Origin: Bacteroidota bacterium
GTDB taxonomy: Bacteria; Bacteroidota; Bacteroidia; UBA8524
Reading direction: 5' to 3'
Length of the DNA: 60,176 bases
Assembly (NCBI GenBank): GCA_006226545.1
Contig: SBGR01000063.1
Coordinates: forward strand, 1 to 60,176
Shown here: one piece after another, positions 36,186 through 45,329 of the stretch
Layout of the letters: each line of letters begins with the position of its first letter
Position numbering within the stretch: the stretch's first letter is position 1
The notes under the pieces: generated by a model
The model's input: the letters and a program-made list of their open reading frames with translations, nothing else
Told to the model about the DNA's origin: nothing
The model's database searches: none
Program-made: the position numbers and the translations under genes

Positions 36186-38672
36186 ATGAGATTTACCCAA
36201 TTGTTCAGGTGTTTGTTTCTGCTTGCACTTTTTATTTTAGCTTTACCTTCTGATGCTTCCCATGTGATGGGGTCGGAGATTTTATACGAATGCACCGGCA
36301 ATGGCACGTATAAGGTGACTGTTAAAGTATACCGTGATTGCAACGGCATTAATGTGAGTCCATCTGCACTGGTGGCCAGATCAATGCTTGATTCTGTTAC
36401 GGTAACAAACCAAACTAAAATCTCAGTAAAGGATATCACATTTGCTAGTAACGATTGCCAACTTAAGAGTAGATGTACTGGAACCTATCCCTATGGAATA
36501 GAAGAACATGTTTGGGAAATGAATTTGGACCTCAGTTCCTATTCTAACTGCGAGTGGACGCTGATATGGCAGCAGTGTTGCAGAAATGGTAATATCACAA
36601 CTGGCCAAGCCAGTCAGAATTTTTATACCACGGCACAACTCAATAAATGCCTGACTACTTGCAATAGCTCTCCGGTTTTCAAAAATAGCCCCTCCGCAGT
36701 TACCATTTTATGTGTGAATCGAGATGTGGTATACGATAACGGCGCAATGGATACACTGGATCATGATTCGTTAAGTTACCACCTGGCAACGCCGCTTCAG
36801 TTCTACAATACCAATGCTACCTATTCAGGACAGTTTTCTCCTACTCGTCCTTTGACCTTCTGGGGTTATCCTAATCCGAATTTATTGGCACCCGCTGGTT
36901 TTCATTTGGATCCGGTTACGGGAATTCTGCGATTTAGACCGGTACAAATTAATCAGGTGGCCATTATTGTGGTGGAAGTGAAGGAGTGGCGAAATATCAA
37001 CGGAACCATGACCGAGATTGGGAGCATTCGACGGGATATGCAGGTTATTGTGGCAAATTGCTCAAACAATAAAGCACCGCTTATATCAGGATTCAATTCG
37101 GCAAGAGTTTGCCCTGGAGATAGAATATGTTTTTCGATCCAAACCAATGATTTAGACGCAGCAGATTCGGTTAAATTGAGTTGGGACAATGGTTTGCCGG
37201 GTGCAAGTTTTACCACAACCAATAACATTAGTAGGTTACCACAAGGGGAGATTTGCTGGACTCCAGATAGTTCTCATGTTGACAGTTTACCGCATCGCTT
37301 TAAGGTCTTTGCCAAGGATAACGATTGCTTTTACAATGGAATATCGGAAAGAGAATACACGGTTTATGTGCAAGAGCGCGACTCGCAAATGCAGCTGAGC
37401 TTACAGGCCATTCCGGGAGATTGTGGCTATTATTATTTTTCGCATAGTAAGTCGGCAGAGTATGACGGGTATCAATCCTACTATTTGCTGAAAGACAGCA
37501 CGAATACAGTAATCTGGAGTACAAACAGAGTGCGTGATAGTCTCTTCCTGAATCCGGGCACCTATACACTTTCCCTCCAAAGCACGGCCACCAATTTCTG
37601 TTTAGGAACTGCAAGCATTCAGTTTACGGTTGCAGACACTAGTACCCAAGGTCAATACAGCTATCTCGATTATTGCATCGGTTCAAGTGTAACCCTCAAT
37701 ACAAACCGTTTGATTAACCATACCATGTTGAATTATACTTGGTACCGGGCAAATGGAACATTAGACTCTTTAGGGTTTGGACAAAATTGGCCATTATCAG
37801 CTAGCGATTCAGGGCGCTTTCTGGCTAAAGCTAACTGGAACAATTGTGTTTTTGAAGATACATTTGACCTTGTCACTAGGCATGTGCCTAACATTCAACT
37901 TTGGAGCGATAAAGACACAATTTGTCCGGGCAGTGAGGTGACGTTCGGTGATCCGCATTATAGCCCATATCCTTTACAGCATCTCTGGAACTGGAATACG
38001 ATAGACACCTCAACGCAAGATACGCTGAGCGTTCGTTTTTGGACAGCCGATACTAGCTTATGGGTTAGACTAGCTGTGCGGAATCCATATAACTGTGTTG
38101 ATTTGGATAGCATCCAGATATGGATTTTAGCTGAGATTGAATTGGATACTTTACCTAATCTTTTTCTAACCCCTGCAGACAGTCAGTTACTTAGTTTAGG
38201 TGCTGCGCAAATTGGGGTAAGTTACCAATGGCAAGCAGATACAGGAACAGGTTTCTTTGATATACAAAACAATACCTTTTACAGAGGAGTAAATAGTTCG
38301 AGTTTATGGATTGCAAAGCCAAACAAAACCATGGATGGATACCGCTACCGATGTATAGCCCATCAATTGGAATGTACTGTTTGGAGCGATACGTCGACAC
38401 TTTCTGTGAGCTCAGGAACTGCTGCTTTGAATCCGGAGTTTGAGCAGTTCACTGTTTATCCGAATCCGGCAGAAAACCTATTGTACGTGGATTACCCGGG
38501 GTTAACTGAGCCAATGAGTGTTCAGATATTTAATAATGCCGGTCAGCTTGTTCAGCGGTTTGAGTTAAAAACTAGTCTGCAAGGAATAGATATTAGCGAC
38601 CTAGCTCCTGGAGTTTATTTCCTCAAGCTGGGCACTCCTGAAGAAATGGGTAAACGGTTCATCAAACAATAG
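36186..38672 (+). CDS. Large T9SS surface protein, paralogue family member 3
   Basis: An 828-residue secreted protein with signal peptide MRFTQLFRCLFLLALFILA and the shared opening SHVMGSEILYEC with VTVKVYRDCNG and WQQCCRNG. Layout as in member 2, but the PKD-like segment is degenerate: LWNWNTIDTS replaces the HFGDGDT core, so that module may have lost its calcium-binding loop. The Ig-like module (SYQWQADTGTGF to YRCIAHQLEC) and the T9SS domain (FTVYPNPAENLLYVDY to RFIKQ) are intact. A near -7 box (TAACTTTC) lies about 28 bp upstream. Confidence 0.88.
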   Translation: MRFTQLFRCLFLLALFILALPSDASHVMGSEILYECTGNGTYKVTVKVYRDCNGINVSPSALVARSMLDSVTVTNQTKISVKDITFASNDCQLKSRCTGTYPYGIEEHVWEMNLDLSSYSNCEWTLIWQQCCRNGNITTGQASQNFYTTAQLNKCLTTCNSSPVFKNSPSAVTILCVNRDVVYDNGAMDTLDHDSLSYHLATPLQFYNTNATYSGQFSPTRPLTFWGYPNPNLLAPAGFHLDPVTGILRFRPVQINQVAIIVVEVKEWRNINGTMTEIGSIRRDMQVIVANCSNNKAPLISGFNSARVCPGDRICFSIQTNDLDAADSVKLSWDNGLPGASFTTTNNISRLPQGEICWTPDSSHVDSLPHRFKVFAKDNDCFYNGISEREYTVYVQERDSQMQLSLQAIPGDCGYYYFSHSKSAEYDGYQSYYLLKDSTNTVIWSTNRVRDSLFLNPGTYTLSLQSTATNFCLGTASIQFTVADTSTQGQYSYLDYCIGSSVTLNTNRLINHTMLNYTWYRANGTLDSLGFGQNWPLSASDSGRFLAKANWNNCVFEDTFDLVTRHVPNIQLWSDKDTICPGSEVTFGDPHYSPYPLQHLWNWNTIDTSTQDTLSVRFWTADTSLWVRLAVRNPYNCVDLDSIQIWILAEIELDTLPNLFLTPADSQLLSLGAAQIGVSYQWQADTGTGFFDIQNNTFYRGVNSSSLWIAKPNKTMDGYRYRCIAHQLECTVWSDTSTLSVSSGTAALNPEFEQFTVYPNPAENLLYVDYPGLTEPMSVQIFNNAGQLVQRFELKTSLQGIDISDLAPGVYFLKLGTPEEMGKRFIKQ

Positions 38673-38692
38673 AATACCCTCCTTATGCAGAG

Positions 38693-38724
38693 AAAACACC
38701 CCCGCCCGTGGGGTGTTTTTTTTG
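38693..38724 (+). terminator. Rho-independent terminator, GGGGTGTT type
   Basis: AACACCCCC-GCCCGT-GGGGTGTT and a T tract, 20 bp after the stop at 38672. An open reading frame that begins at 38685 passes through this hairpin and should not be used as the start of the next gene. Confidence 0.9.
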
Positions 38725-38783
38725 TTTTAGATAAACGAAATGTAGCTAGGCAACAGATACTTAGACGGTGGAGTCTAAGCTAC

Positions 38784-41294
38784 ATGACCCTATTCGAATC
38801 AAGTATACGCGTACTCCTGCGTATAGCCTTACTTATTTGTATACTCTTATTCTCGCTAGCTAGTGCACAAGCAGATCATGGCATCGGTGGAGATATCACC
38901 TATACGTGTTTGGGAAACGGAAAATACCTGCTCACTTTAAAAGTATACCGCGATTGTAAAGGCATTCAAGTAGGGCAGGAAAAGGTAATGGCTCGCTCAG
39001 CCAACACTACAGTTAACGTATACAGCCAAACCAAAATAGGAGTTAGGGATATCACGTCGTATTACAATTCTTGCCAAACAGGGAGTAGGTGCAATGGAGT
39101 TGGCATAGTTGGAACGGAGGAGCATACCTGGCAAATGACCTTAGACCTAAGTTCGTATTCTGATTGTGAATGGACCTTAATCTGGGAGCAATGCTGCCGG
39201 CAGTCCATGACAACGGTAAACTCTTCAGGTGGATTGGTGATTGAAGCCAAGCTGAATAAATGTGTGAGTCCATGCGATAATTCGCCTGTATTTAACCAAA
39301 ACGCTGGAAAACTCGCCTACTTGTGCCAAGGAAAAGAGTTTGTATACGATTTTGGCGCTACCGATAGTTTGGACGGCGATTCACTTAGTTACCACCTTGT
39401 TACACCTCGCATTTCGGCTAGTAATTATGTTACCTATCAACAGTCTTTTAGTGCCACACGTCCGATCACCTTTATGGGATTCCCTGCAGCGACTTTGCCT
39501 TCGCCATGGGGCTTACATTTGGATTCAGTGGGCGAATTGCGGTTTACCCCGGCTGTCTTAAATCAATCCGGAATCATCAATGTGGAAGTGAGGCAATGGC
39601 GCATGATCAATGGAAACATGCAAGTCATTGGCAGTATCTACCGAAACATGATTTACATGGTAGTAGACTGTCCCGATAATGTGCCGCCTGTTATATCGGC
39701 TCCTAAAAGCATCAAAGCCTGTGTGGGCGATAAAGTGTGTATACCAATCTTAACCTCCGACGCCAATACTTACGACTCCGTTAAACTCAGTTGGAACCAA
39801 GGCATTGCCGCTGCCACCTTTACGCATACCAATGGAGCACAAAAACGAGCACAGGGTGAAATTTGCTGGACACCAACGGCTGGCGATATTAGTACTCAAC
39901 CGCATCGCTTTACCGTTTCTGCTACCGACGACTATTGCAGCAATTCATTCACCACAACCGATACCTTCGAGATCTGGGTAGCCAACCGAGATTCATCCGT
40001 TCAAGCGGTATTGGATGTGCAAAATACCGGCTGTGGCATTTACCGCATTGACCATACTTTGCCTTACGCATACCCCGGGTATCAATCGCATTATGTGCTG
40101 CGCGACTCCCTCCATAGGATAGTCTGGATTTCAGAATTGACCACCGATTCGATCTACCTCAAACCCGGCAACTATTCCTTAAGTTTCAATGCTTCAGCCG
40201 ATAACTTTTGCTATAGCTCCCAAGTGCAGGCTATCAACGTAGCCGGCATAGACAGCTTTGGCCAACACCGCAATTATATATTCTGTTTGGGAGGGAGTGA
40301 GGAATTAAGCTTGCCACCGCGGCAAGGCGATAGTATACCAACGTATTCGTGGTATTGGGAAGATCTAACACAGCAAGTTCATTATTTAGGTAAACGAAAA
40401 ACCTGGACCATCCAGTCGGGGTATTTGGGACCTTTCTTCGCTCAAGCCAATCACTATAACTGCTTTATCAAAGACACCTTAGACATAACCTGGCATCAAA
40501 CGCCGTATGTGAAGATTAATAATGTATTGGACCACGGCTGTATTTCAGAACCTATGGAATTTACAGCCGATACCAGTTTCAATCCAACCCCGATAGCCTC
40601 ACATAAATGGTATTTGGGCGATGGAGACTCTTCGGAATTTTTAAACTTGATACACTTCTATACGCAAGCGGGAACCTATTTGGCCCGACATAAAACCATC
40701 AGTCAGCAAGGCTGCGTACACGAAGATACTTTGATCGTAACCCTTGAACCGGAGATTGTTTTAGATCCGTTGGCAGATTACCAATTGCGTTTATACGATT
40801 CGGCAAGCTTCAATGTGGGCTTTTACCATCCTTTGGCAGCATACCAATGGCTGGTGGATACCGGCCAAGGATTTATACCGCTCTTGCAAAGCGCATTTCC
40901 GGTTGTGGGGGTCAAAGATCGGTACCTCTTCATTTACAATGTGATCAAGAGTTTGGATAAAGCCAAGTTCATGTGCAGGGTTCAGTTATTGAATTGCGAA
41001 GCCTTTTCCGATACAGGGAGCATAGCCTTGGTCCCAGGCTTGGGCATGGAGTCTATCGCTCAACCCCAACTCACCATATTTCCTAGTCCAACAGCGGGAC
41101 AACTTTTCATCCGTTACCCGGATTGGAATAGTCGGCTGGAGATGGAGCTCACCAATACAGCAGGGCAAGTGCTGAAACGGTTTAGCTTGGAAGGCAAGGA
41201 ACAAAGCCTCAGCTTAAGCGATTTGCCTGCCGGGCTCTATTTTATTCGCTTTAAAGACAACCTAAGCGAAGCCCAGCCCGTTTTAAAACAGTAA
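38784..41294 (+). CDS. Large T9SS surface protein, paralogue family member 4
   Basis: The start is the ATG at 38784 (MTLFESSIRVLLRIALLIC, then LLFSLASAQA). The frame also opens at 38685, but those 33 residues cross the preceding terminator. The 836-residue product is the most diverged of the tandem: it opens DHGIGGDITYTCLGNGKY rather than HVMGSEILY, has KVYRDCKG and WEQCCRQS, a good PKD-like segment (HKWYLGDGDSSEF), an Ig-like module (AYQWLVDTGQGF to FMCRVQLLNC) and the T9SS domain (LTIFPSPTAGQLFIRY to QPVLKQ). It ends with the same terminator type as its neighbours. Confidence 0.88.
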   Translation: MTLFESSIRVLLRIALLICILLFSLASAQADHGIGGDITYTCLGNGKYLLTLKVYRDCKGIQVGQEKVMARSANTTVNVYSQTKIGVRDITSYYNSCQTGSRCNGVGIVGTEEHTWQMTLDLSSYSDCEWTLIWEQCCRQSMTTVNSSGGLVIEAKLNKCVSPCDNSPVFNQNAGKLAYLCQGKEFVYDFGATDSLDGDSLSYHLVTPRISASNYVTYQQSFSATRPITFMGFPAATLPSPWGLHLDSVGELRFTPAVLNQSGIINVEVRQWRMINGNMQVIGSIYRNMIYMVVDCPDNVPPVISAPKSIKACVGDKVCIPILTSDANTYDSVKLSWNQGIAAATFTHTNGAQKRAQGEICWTPTAGDISTQPHRFTVSATDDYCSNSFTTTDTFEIWVANRDSSVQAVLDVQNTGCGIYRIDHTLPYAYPGYQSHYVLRDSLHRIVWISELTTDSIYLKPGNYSLSFNASADNFCYSSQVQAINVAGIDSFGQHRNYIFCLGGSEELSLPPRQGDSIPTYSWYWEDLTQQVHYLGKRKTWTIQSGYLGPFFAQANHYNCFIKDTLDITWHQTPYVKINNVLDHGCISEPMEFTADTSFNPTPIASHKWYLGDGDSSEFLNLIHFYTQAGTYLARHKTISQQGCVHEDTLIVTLEPEIVLDPLADYQLRLYDSASFNVGFYHPLAAYQWLVDTGQGFIPLLQSAFPVVGVKDRYLFIYNVIKSLDKAKFMCRVQLLNCEAFSDTGSIALVPGLGMESIAQPQLTIFPSPTAGQLFIRYPDWNSRLEMELTNTAGQVLKRFSLEGKEQSLSLSDLPAGLYFIRFKDNLSEAQPVLKQ

Positions 41295-41321
41295 GTTCTT
41301 TTTAATTACCTATAACCCAGT

Positions 41322-41353
41322 GAACACCCCCGCCCGTGGGGTGTTTTTTTTTT
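41322..41353 (+). terminator. Rho-independent terminator, GGGGTGTT type
   Basis: AACACCCCC-GCCCGT-GGGGTGTT and ten Ts, 28 bp after the stop at 41294. It isolates the surface-protein block from the Ubl operon at 41427. Confidence 0.9.
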
Positions 41354-41426
41354 GTATCATTTGACTACATCGCTAAGGCATTCTTAGGTCACTTCCTTAT
41401 CTTGCCTAGACAAAAACCTGAACCGC

Positions 41427-41810
41427 ATGATTCGATTATACATCAATGATGAAACCTTTGCCGGCCAGATTCTAAACAAGGTGGAGCTGGAGTTTAAAAC
41501 GGAAGAAATCACCGTTAAAGAACTCATCGCTCAAAGGGTAGAACAAGAGGTGGCTAAACACAATGCCGAAAAGAAAGAACGTTTTACTGGCTTTGTATCG
41601 CCGCAAGAGCAGGAGCTGAATCAGAAAACGCGAAAATTCAAACCGGTGGATGCCGAGAAACAGGTTTATGTGGCGCTGGATGCCTTCGCTAAAAACGGCT
41701 TTTTCATCCTGCACAACGAGCGCCAGCTCGAATCGCTAGAAGAACGCATCACCCTGCATGCAAACGATCATTTCTCTTTTGTGAAACTCACTCCTTTGGT
41801 AGGAGGCTAA
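41427..41810 (+). CDS. MoaD/ubiquitin-like protein with C-terminal Gly-Gly
   Basis: A 127-residue protein that I read as a beta-grasp (ubiquitin-like) protein. It opens with a beta hairpin and helix (MIRLYINDETFAGQIL, KVELEF, ITVKELIAQRVEQEV) and closes with FILHNERQLESLEERITL then NDHFSFVKLTPLVGG. The closing part matches the MoaD/ThiS pattern (l.dgDevaffPPvaGG) and ends exactly in Gly-Gly, so it needs no protease to expose the diglycine. Between the halves lies a charged insert of about 45 residues (about 44-88), longer than in MoaD (about 80 residues in total). It is the first gene of an operon with a DUF4132 protein and an E1-like enzyme, which supports a carrier or modifier role. Confidence 0.7.
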   Translation: MIRLYINDETFAGQILNKVELEFKTEEITVKELIAQRVEQEVAKHNAEKKERFTGFVSPQEQELNQKTRKFKPVDAEKQVYVALDAFAKNGFFILHNERQLESLEERITLHANDHFSFVKLTPLVGG

Positions 41811-41812
41811 GC

Positions 41813-44329
41813 ATGGGTCTATTCAAAACACTGAGCAAATGGGTTGGGAAGTCCGATACCTCGCTCGATAAATCCGGGGAAGAATGGCAATTGCTTTCCC
41901 GCATACTGGTGGATTACAAATCCCTCTTTCCAAGCAGGCACTACTATGAACCCAAAGCGTCGCAAACGCAAGTCTACCAAAAGGAACTGGTAGAAGCAGG
42001 TTCAGAGGCTCGCTGGAATTTCCTCCTGTATTGCCTGAACTATACGCTCAACCGGTATATGCCTTATGCAAAGTTCTATAAGCTTCCGGAGGAGGAACGA
42101 TTTGAAATTGAGATAGTAAAAAGCTGCTGCCAGAGTTTGTCGCGCCATAAGCTCGACTTGACCGAAGCGATGGTGGTGGAAGTAAGTGCCCTGATTACAG
42201 CAAACAGGGGCAAGGAACAGCCCAATTTTCAAGACCTCGGACTCAGTTACCTGGTGCAACAGATTAGCAGGCAGTTTAAAGGGAAAGCCTTACAGCCTGA
42301 TACCCGCAAGGGACTGCAAGACTTGATTGCCTATGTTCAGAAGAATCACTTAGAATGGGGCAATGCGGTTAAGTCGAAAGACAAAATCATAGCGAATATA
42401 GAATTGCTGCTGAATCCTGCTTTGCTTGAACAACAGGAGACGGGCGCGGTCTATTTTGAAGGTGGAGCAGAAGATCTGCTGAACCAACAGCTCGACGCTT
42501 ACCCTACAGCACAAAGGCAAATCTGGTTTGATATTCTTCGCCTCGCGTCTAAGGCCACGGCCTCCAAGCCTTCAGCTAAGTTTCTCAAAGAAGGCAAAGC
42601 CTTGATAGACCTATTGGGTAGCGAGGTGTTTACCGAACAATGTATGCTTTGGTTTAAAGGGTTTGCCGACAAACAAAGTGAGATTTACTTTAGCGATGAC
42701 GACTACCCTAAACTGAAAGGGCTGATGTGGCTGCAAGCCGGACAAGAAAACGAAGGCTTAAGTTCGGCTCTGACGGAGTTGGTAAAAGTGGCCTACGATA
42801 ACTATTCCTACGGCATGGGTGCCATTTGCAATGCCGGCTTACTTGGACTGGCTAAGCTCTCCGGTTTATCGGGATTGGCGGAGCTCTCGCGACTCAAAAC
42901 CAAGTTCAAATTGGCGAGTGTTCTGAAACTGATTGATGCCTATTTAGACGAGGGAGCGAAGGAAAGGGGCATCAGCAGAGACGAGCTGGAAGACTCTGCC
43001 GTGCGCAGCTTTGAGCTGAAAGACGGTAAAAGGGTATTTGAATTTGGTTCGTATACAGCGGTTTGGAACTTGCAAGCGCGTGGAGCCGTGAGTTCATCTT
43101 GGTACAATGGCGAAAAAGCATTGAAGTCGACACCGGCAGAGGTGAAGGAGAACCGTGCAGCAGAACTGAAGGCCATGCAAGCCGAGTTTAAATCGCTTAA
43201 AGAAACCATTACAGCCCAGAAGGCCAGGCTGGAGCGTATGTTCCGTATGCCAAGGCGCATGAAGCGTGACTATTTCCAGCGCTATTTCGCTCAACATCCG
43301 CTGATGCAGTTCCTCATAGAGAAGCTCATTTTCAATGTGGAGATGGGGCAGCAGAAGCAGGCCTGCATCTTGGTGGAGGGGAAATGGCTTAGCAGCGAAC
43401 TGAAGGAAGTGCAGCTGGATGAATCGGCCGAGCTATCCCTATGGCACCCGGCCATGGCCAGTACTGCAGAGGTGAAGCAGTGGCGCGATATGCTGATGGA
43501 GAAGGAGTGGGTGCAGAGTCTGAAGCAGGCTTACCGCGAGATCTATATCTTAACCGATGCCGAACTGAATACCGAGACCTATAGCAATAGGATGGCCTCG
43601 CATATCCTCAAGCAGCACCAGTTTGTGAGCATTGCCAAGCAGCGAAACTGGAAGGCTACTTTGATAGGAGCATGGGACTATGGCGATGCGATACCCACCC
43701 TGGACTTGCCGGAATACGGCCTTTATGCGCAATACGATATTGATATTGCGCATGGGTTGGATGAGGCATCGGCCATGGGAATCTATACCTATATAACCAC
43801 CGATCGTTTGGAGTTTTATTCTACCGAAACGCGGCAAATCTTACCACTAGCTGAAATCCCTGCTGTGCTGTTTTCAGAGGTGATGCGCGACCTCGACCTT
43901 TTTGTGGCAGTATGCAGCGTGGGCAACGACCCGAACTGGATGGACGGCGGAAGAACGGAAGCGCTGGGCCACTACTGGCAGTCGTATTCTTTTGGTAGCC
44001 TGAGCGAAGTAGGGAAGAACCGCAAGGAGATTCTGAGCAAGCTGATACCGAAGCTGAAGATAGCGCCCTTATGCCGTTTGGAAGAGCGATTCTTGGTGGT
44101 GAAGGGCAAACTCAGAACCTATAAAATCCACTTGGGCAGTACCAATATTCTGATGGAGCCCAACGACCAGTACCTCTGCATTGTACCGGGTAGCACCAAA
44201 GAGAACAAACAGGTCTTTTTGCCTTTTGAAGGAGATAATGGCCTATCGATTATCATCTCCAAGGCCTTCCTTTTAGCCGAGGATGATAAGATCAAGGATG
44301 GCACCATCACCAGTCAGATTATGCGATGA
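41813..44329 (+). CDS. DUF4132 protein in Ubl-E1 operon
   Basis: An 838-residue cytoplasmic protein, mostly helical. The C-terminal 150 residues match DUF4132 (MolR/YehI-type): FVAVCSVGNDPNWMDGG near 692, then RFLVVKGKLRTYKIHLGS and NDQYLCIVPG near 759-795. The middle has FRMPRRMKRDYFQRYFAQHP and the family-typical QFLIEKLIFNVE. No enzyme motif is visible. The N-terminal half (about 1-400) resembles armadillo/HEAT-like helical repeats, suited to protein binding. It starts 2 bp after the Ubl gene and its stop overlaps the E1 start (ATGA), so the three are translationally coupled. It could be the conjugation target, an E3-like scaffold or an effector. Cysteines at CCQ, CMLW, QAC, AVC, PLC and LCI are candidate thiol acceptors. 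Confidence 0.75.
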   Translation: MGLFKTLSKWVGKSDTSLDKSGEEWQLLSRILVDYKSLFPSRHYYEPKASQTQVYQKELVEAGSEARWNFLLYCLNYTLNRYMPYAKFYKLPEEERFEIEIVKSCCQSLSRHKLDLTEAMVVEVSALITANRGKEQPNFQDLGLSYLVQQISRQFKGKALQPDTRKGLQDLIAYVQKNHLEWGNAVKSKDKIIANIELLLNPALLEQQETGAVYFEGGAEDLLNQQLDAYPTAQRQIWFDILRLASKATASKPSAKFLKEGKALIDLLGSEVFTEQCMLWFKGFADKQSEIYFSDDDYPKLKGLMWLQAGQENEGLSSALTELVKVAYDNYSYGMGAICNAGLLGLAKLSGLSGLAELSRLKTKFKLASVLKLIDAYLDEGAKERGISRDELEDSAVRSFELKDGKRVFEFGSYTAVWNLQARGAVSSSWYNGEKALKSTPAEVKENRAAELKAMQAEFKSLKETITAQKARLERMFRMPRRMKRDYFQRYFAQHPLMQFLIEKLIFNVEMGQQKQACILVEGKWLSSELKEVQLDESAELSLWHPAMASTAEVKQWRDMLMEKEWVQSLKQAYREIYILTDAELNTETYSNRMASHILKQHQFVSIAKQRNWKATLIGAWDYGDAIPTLDLPEYGLYAQYDIDIAHGLDEASAMGIYTYITTDRLEFYSTETRQILPLAEIPAVLFSEVMRDLDLFVAVCSVGNDPNWMDGGRTEALGHYWQSYSFGSLSEVGKNRKEILSKLIPKLKIAPLCRLEERFLVVKGKLRTYKIHLGSTNILMEPNDQYLCIVPGSTKENKQVFLPFEGDNGLSIIISKAFLLAEDDKIKDGTITSQIMR

Positions 44330-45033
44330 GCACGCGCTACAATAAACATATCCTGCTGGAAGAGATTGGCCTGCTTGGGCAGCAGTCGTTAGCCGAAGCC
44401 AAAGTTTTGGTGGTAGGTGCCGGTGGATTGGGTAATCCCTTGGCTACCTATCTGGCTGCCATGGGTATTGGGCAATTGGGCATAGCCGATGGGGATGTAG
44501 TGGAGGAAAGCAATTTAGCGAGGCAGTTTGCCTTTACGGTGCAAGACCTGGGCAAACCCAAAGCCGAATGTCTAGCAGCTCGATTGAGGCAAAACAATCC
44601 GGCTATCCGTATAGAAACCATCACCTCCTTTCTTTCTAGCGATAATCTCGACAGCATAGCCGCAGACTATACCCTCATCTGCGATTGCACCGACAATGCA
44701 GGGAGTCGCCTTTTGCTCAATAGCCACTGCGCAACCAAGCATAAACCCTTGTTTTATACCGCAGCGGTAGGCTGGGAAGCGTATGCGAGTCTACTGCACG
44801 GTAAACAAGGCATAGGCCTTACTCAGCTCTTTTCAGAAGAAGCCTTGCGGGGGCAAGAGCAGAACTGCGCAAGTCTGGGCATCGCCGCACCTGTTTGCGG
44901 ACAGATAGCCTCCTTCACCGCCAACGAAGTTCTCAAATGGATATGCCAACTCCCTGTAGCCATAGATGGGCAGCTCTTTGCATTAGATGGCTTGAGTGGA
45001 AGGAGTAGGTTTTTGAAGATTGGAAAAAGCTAA
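44326..45033 (+). CDS. E1-like ThiF/MoeB-family adenylyltransferase lacking zinc cysteines
   Basis: A 235-residue E1-like enzyme predicted to adenylate the C-terminal glycine of a Ubl. Key residues are visible: GAGGLGNPLA (31-40, nucleotide loop), DGDVVEESNLARQF (55-68, with the arginine finger and metal site), K78, and DCTDNAGSR (120-128). Cys181 in NCASLGIAAPVCG aligns with the ThiF/MoeB cysteine (NC..aGv.gP) that attacks the acyl-adenylate. The paired CxxC zinc ligands of ThiF and MoeB are absent (GIGLTQLF where pCYRCLF is expected, and no C-terminal CPxC), so the enzyme is zinc-free. It is the third gene of the Ubl-DUF4132-E1 operon. No E2 domain is fused. Confidence 0.85.
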   Translation: MSTRYNKHILLEEIGLLGQQSLAEAKVLVVGAGGLGNPLATYLAAMGIGQLGIADGDVVEESNLARQFAFTVQDLGKPKAECLAARLRQNNPAIRIETITSFLSSDNLDSIAADYTLICDCTDNAGSRLLLNSHCATKHKPLFYTAAVGWEAYASLLHGKQGIGLTQLFSEEALRGQEQNCASLGIAAPVCGQIASFTANEVLKWICQLPVAIDGQLFALDGLSGRSRFLKIGKS

Positions 45034-45249
45034 AGTAGCTTCTTCGCTATCTAAAGTATTGTTTGTTTTCAGTTTCGGTTTTAAAGGTGGTCTGGCTCAT
45101 TTAAGTTATTCTTTCTGAATCAGGATTAGCAGGATTAAAGGATTTACAAGATTGGCTAACGCTAATAGTAGTTGAACTATCGATTCTACAATTAACAATC
45201 CTACAGTCCTACTACCGATTAGTATCGGGATATACAGTCCAACATCTAA

Positions 45250-45329
45250 ACACACCCCCTCGATCCCCCTCTCGAGAGGGGGAAGTCCGAGATTTGTATT
45301 CAATCTAAGCCTGAAAGAAGGGGGTGTGT
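45250..45329. repeat. Palindromic intergenic element, copy 2
   Basis: The same ends (ACACACCCCC and GGGGGTGTGT) and the same inner palindrome CCCCCTCTCGAGAGGGGG as copy 1 at 9312-9390, with the connecting 40 or so bp diverged. It lies in a 500-bp gene-free stretch (45034-45560) that also has AATCC/GGATT-rich repetitive sequence at 45113-45160. Confidence 0.75.

Noticed and set aside
38685-38783. Earlier start for the fourth large surface protein
   Set aside because: The extra 33 residues cross the GGGGTGTT terminator and precede a normal signal peptide, so ATG 38784 is used.
41427-45033. Ordinary molybdopterin or thiamin biosynthesis set
   Set aside because: No MoaE, ThiG, ThiC or other pathway gene is beside it, the E1 lacks the zinc cysteines, and a DUF4132 gene is coupled instead.
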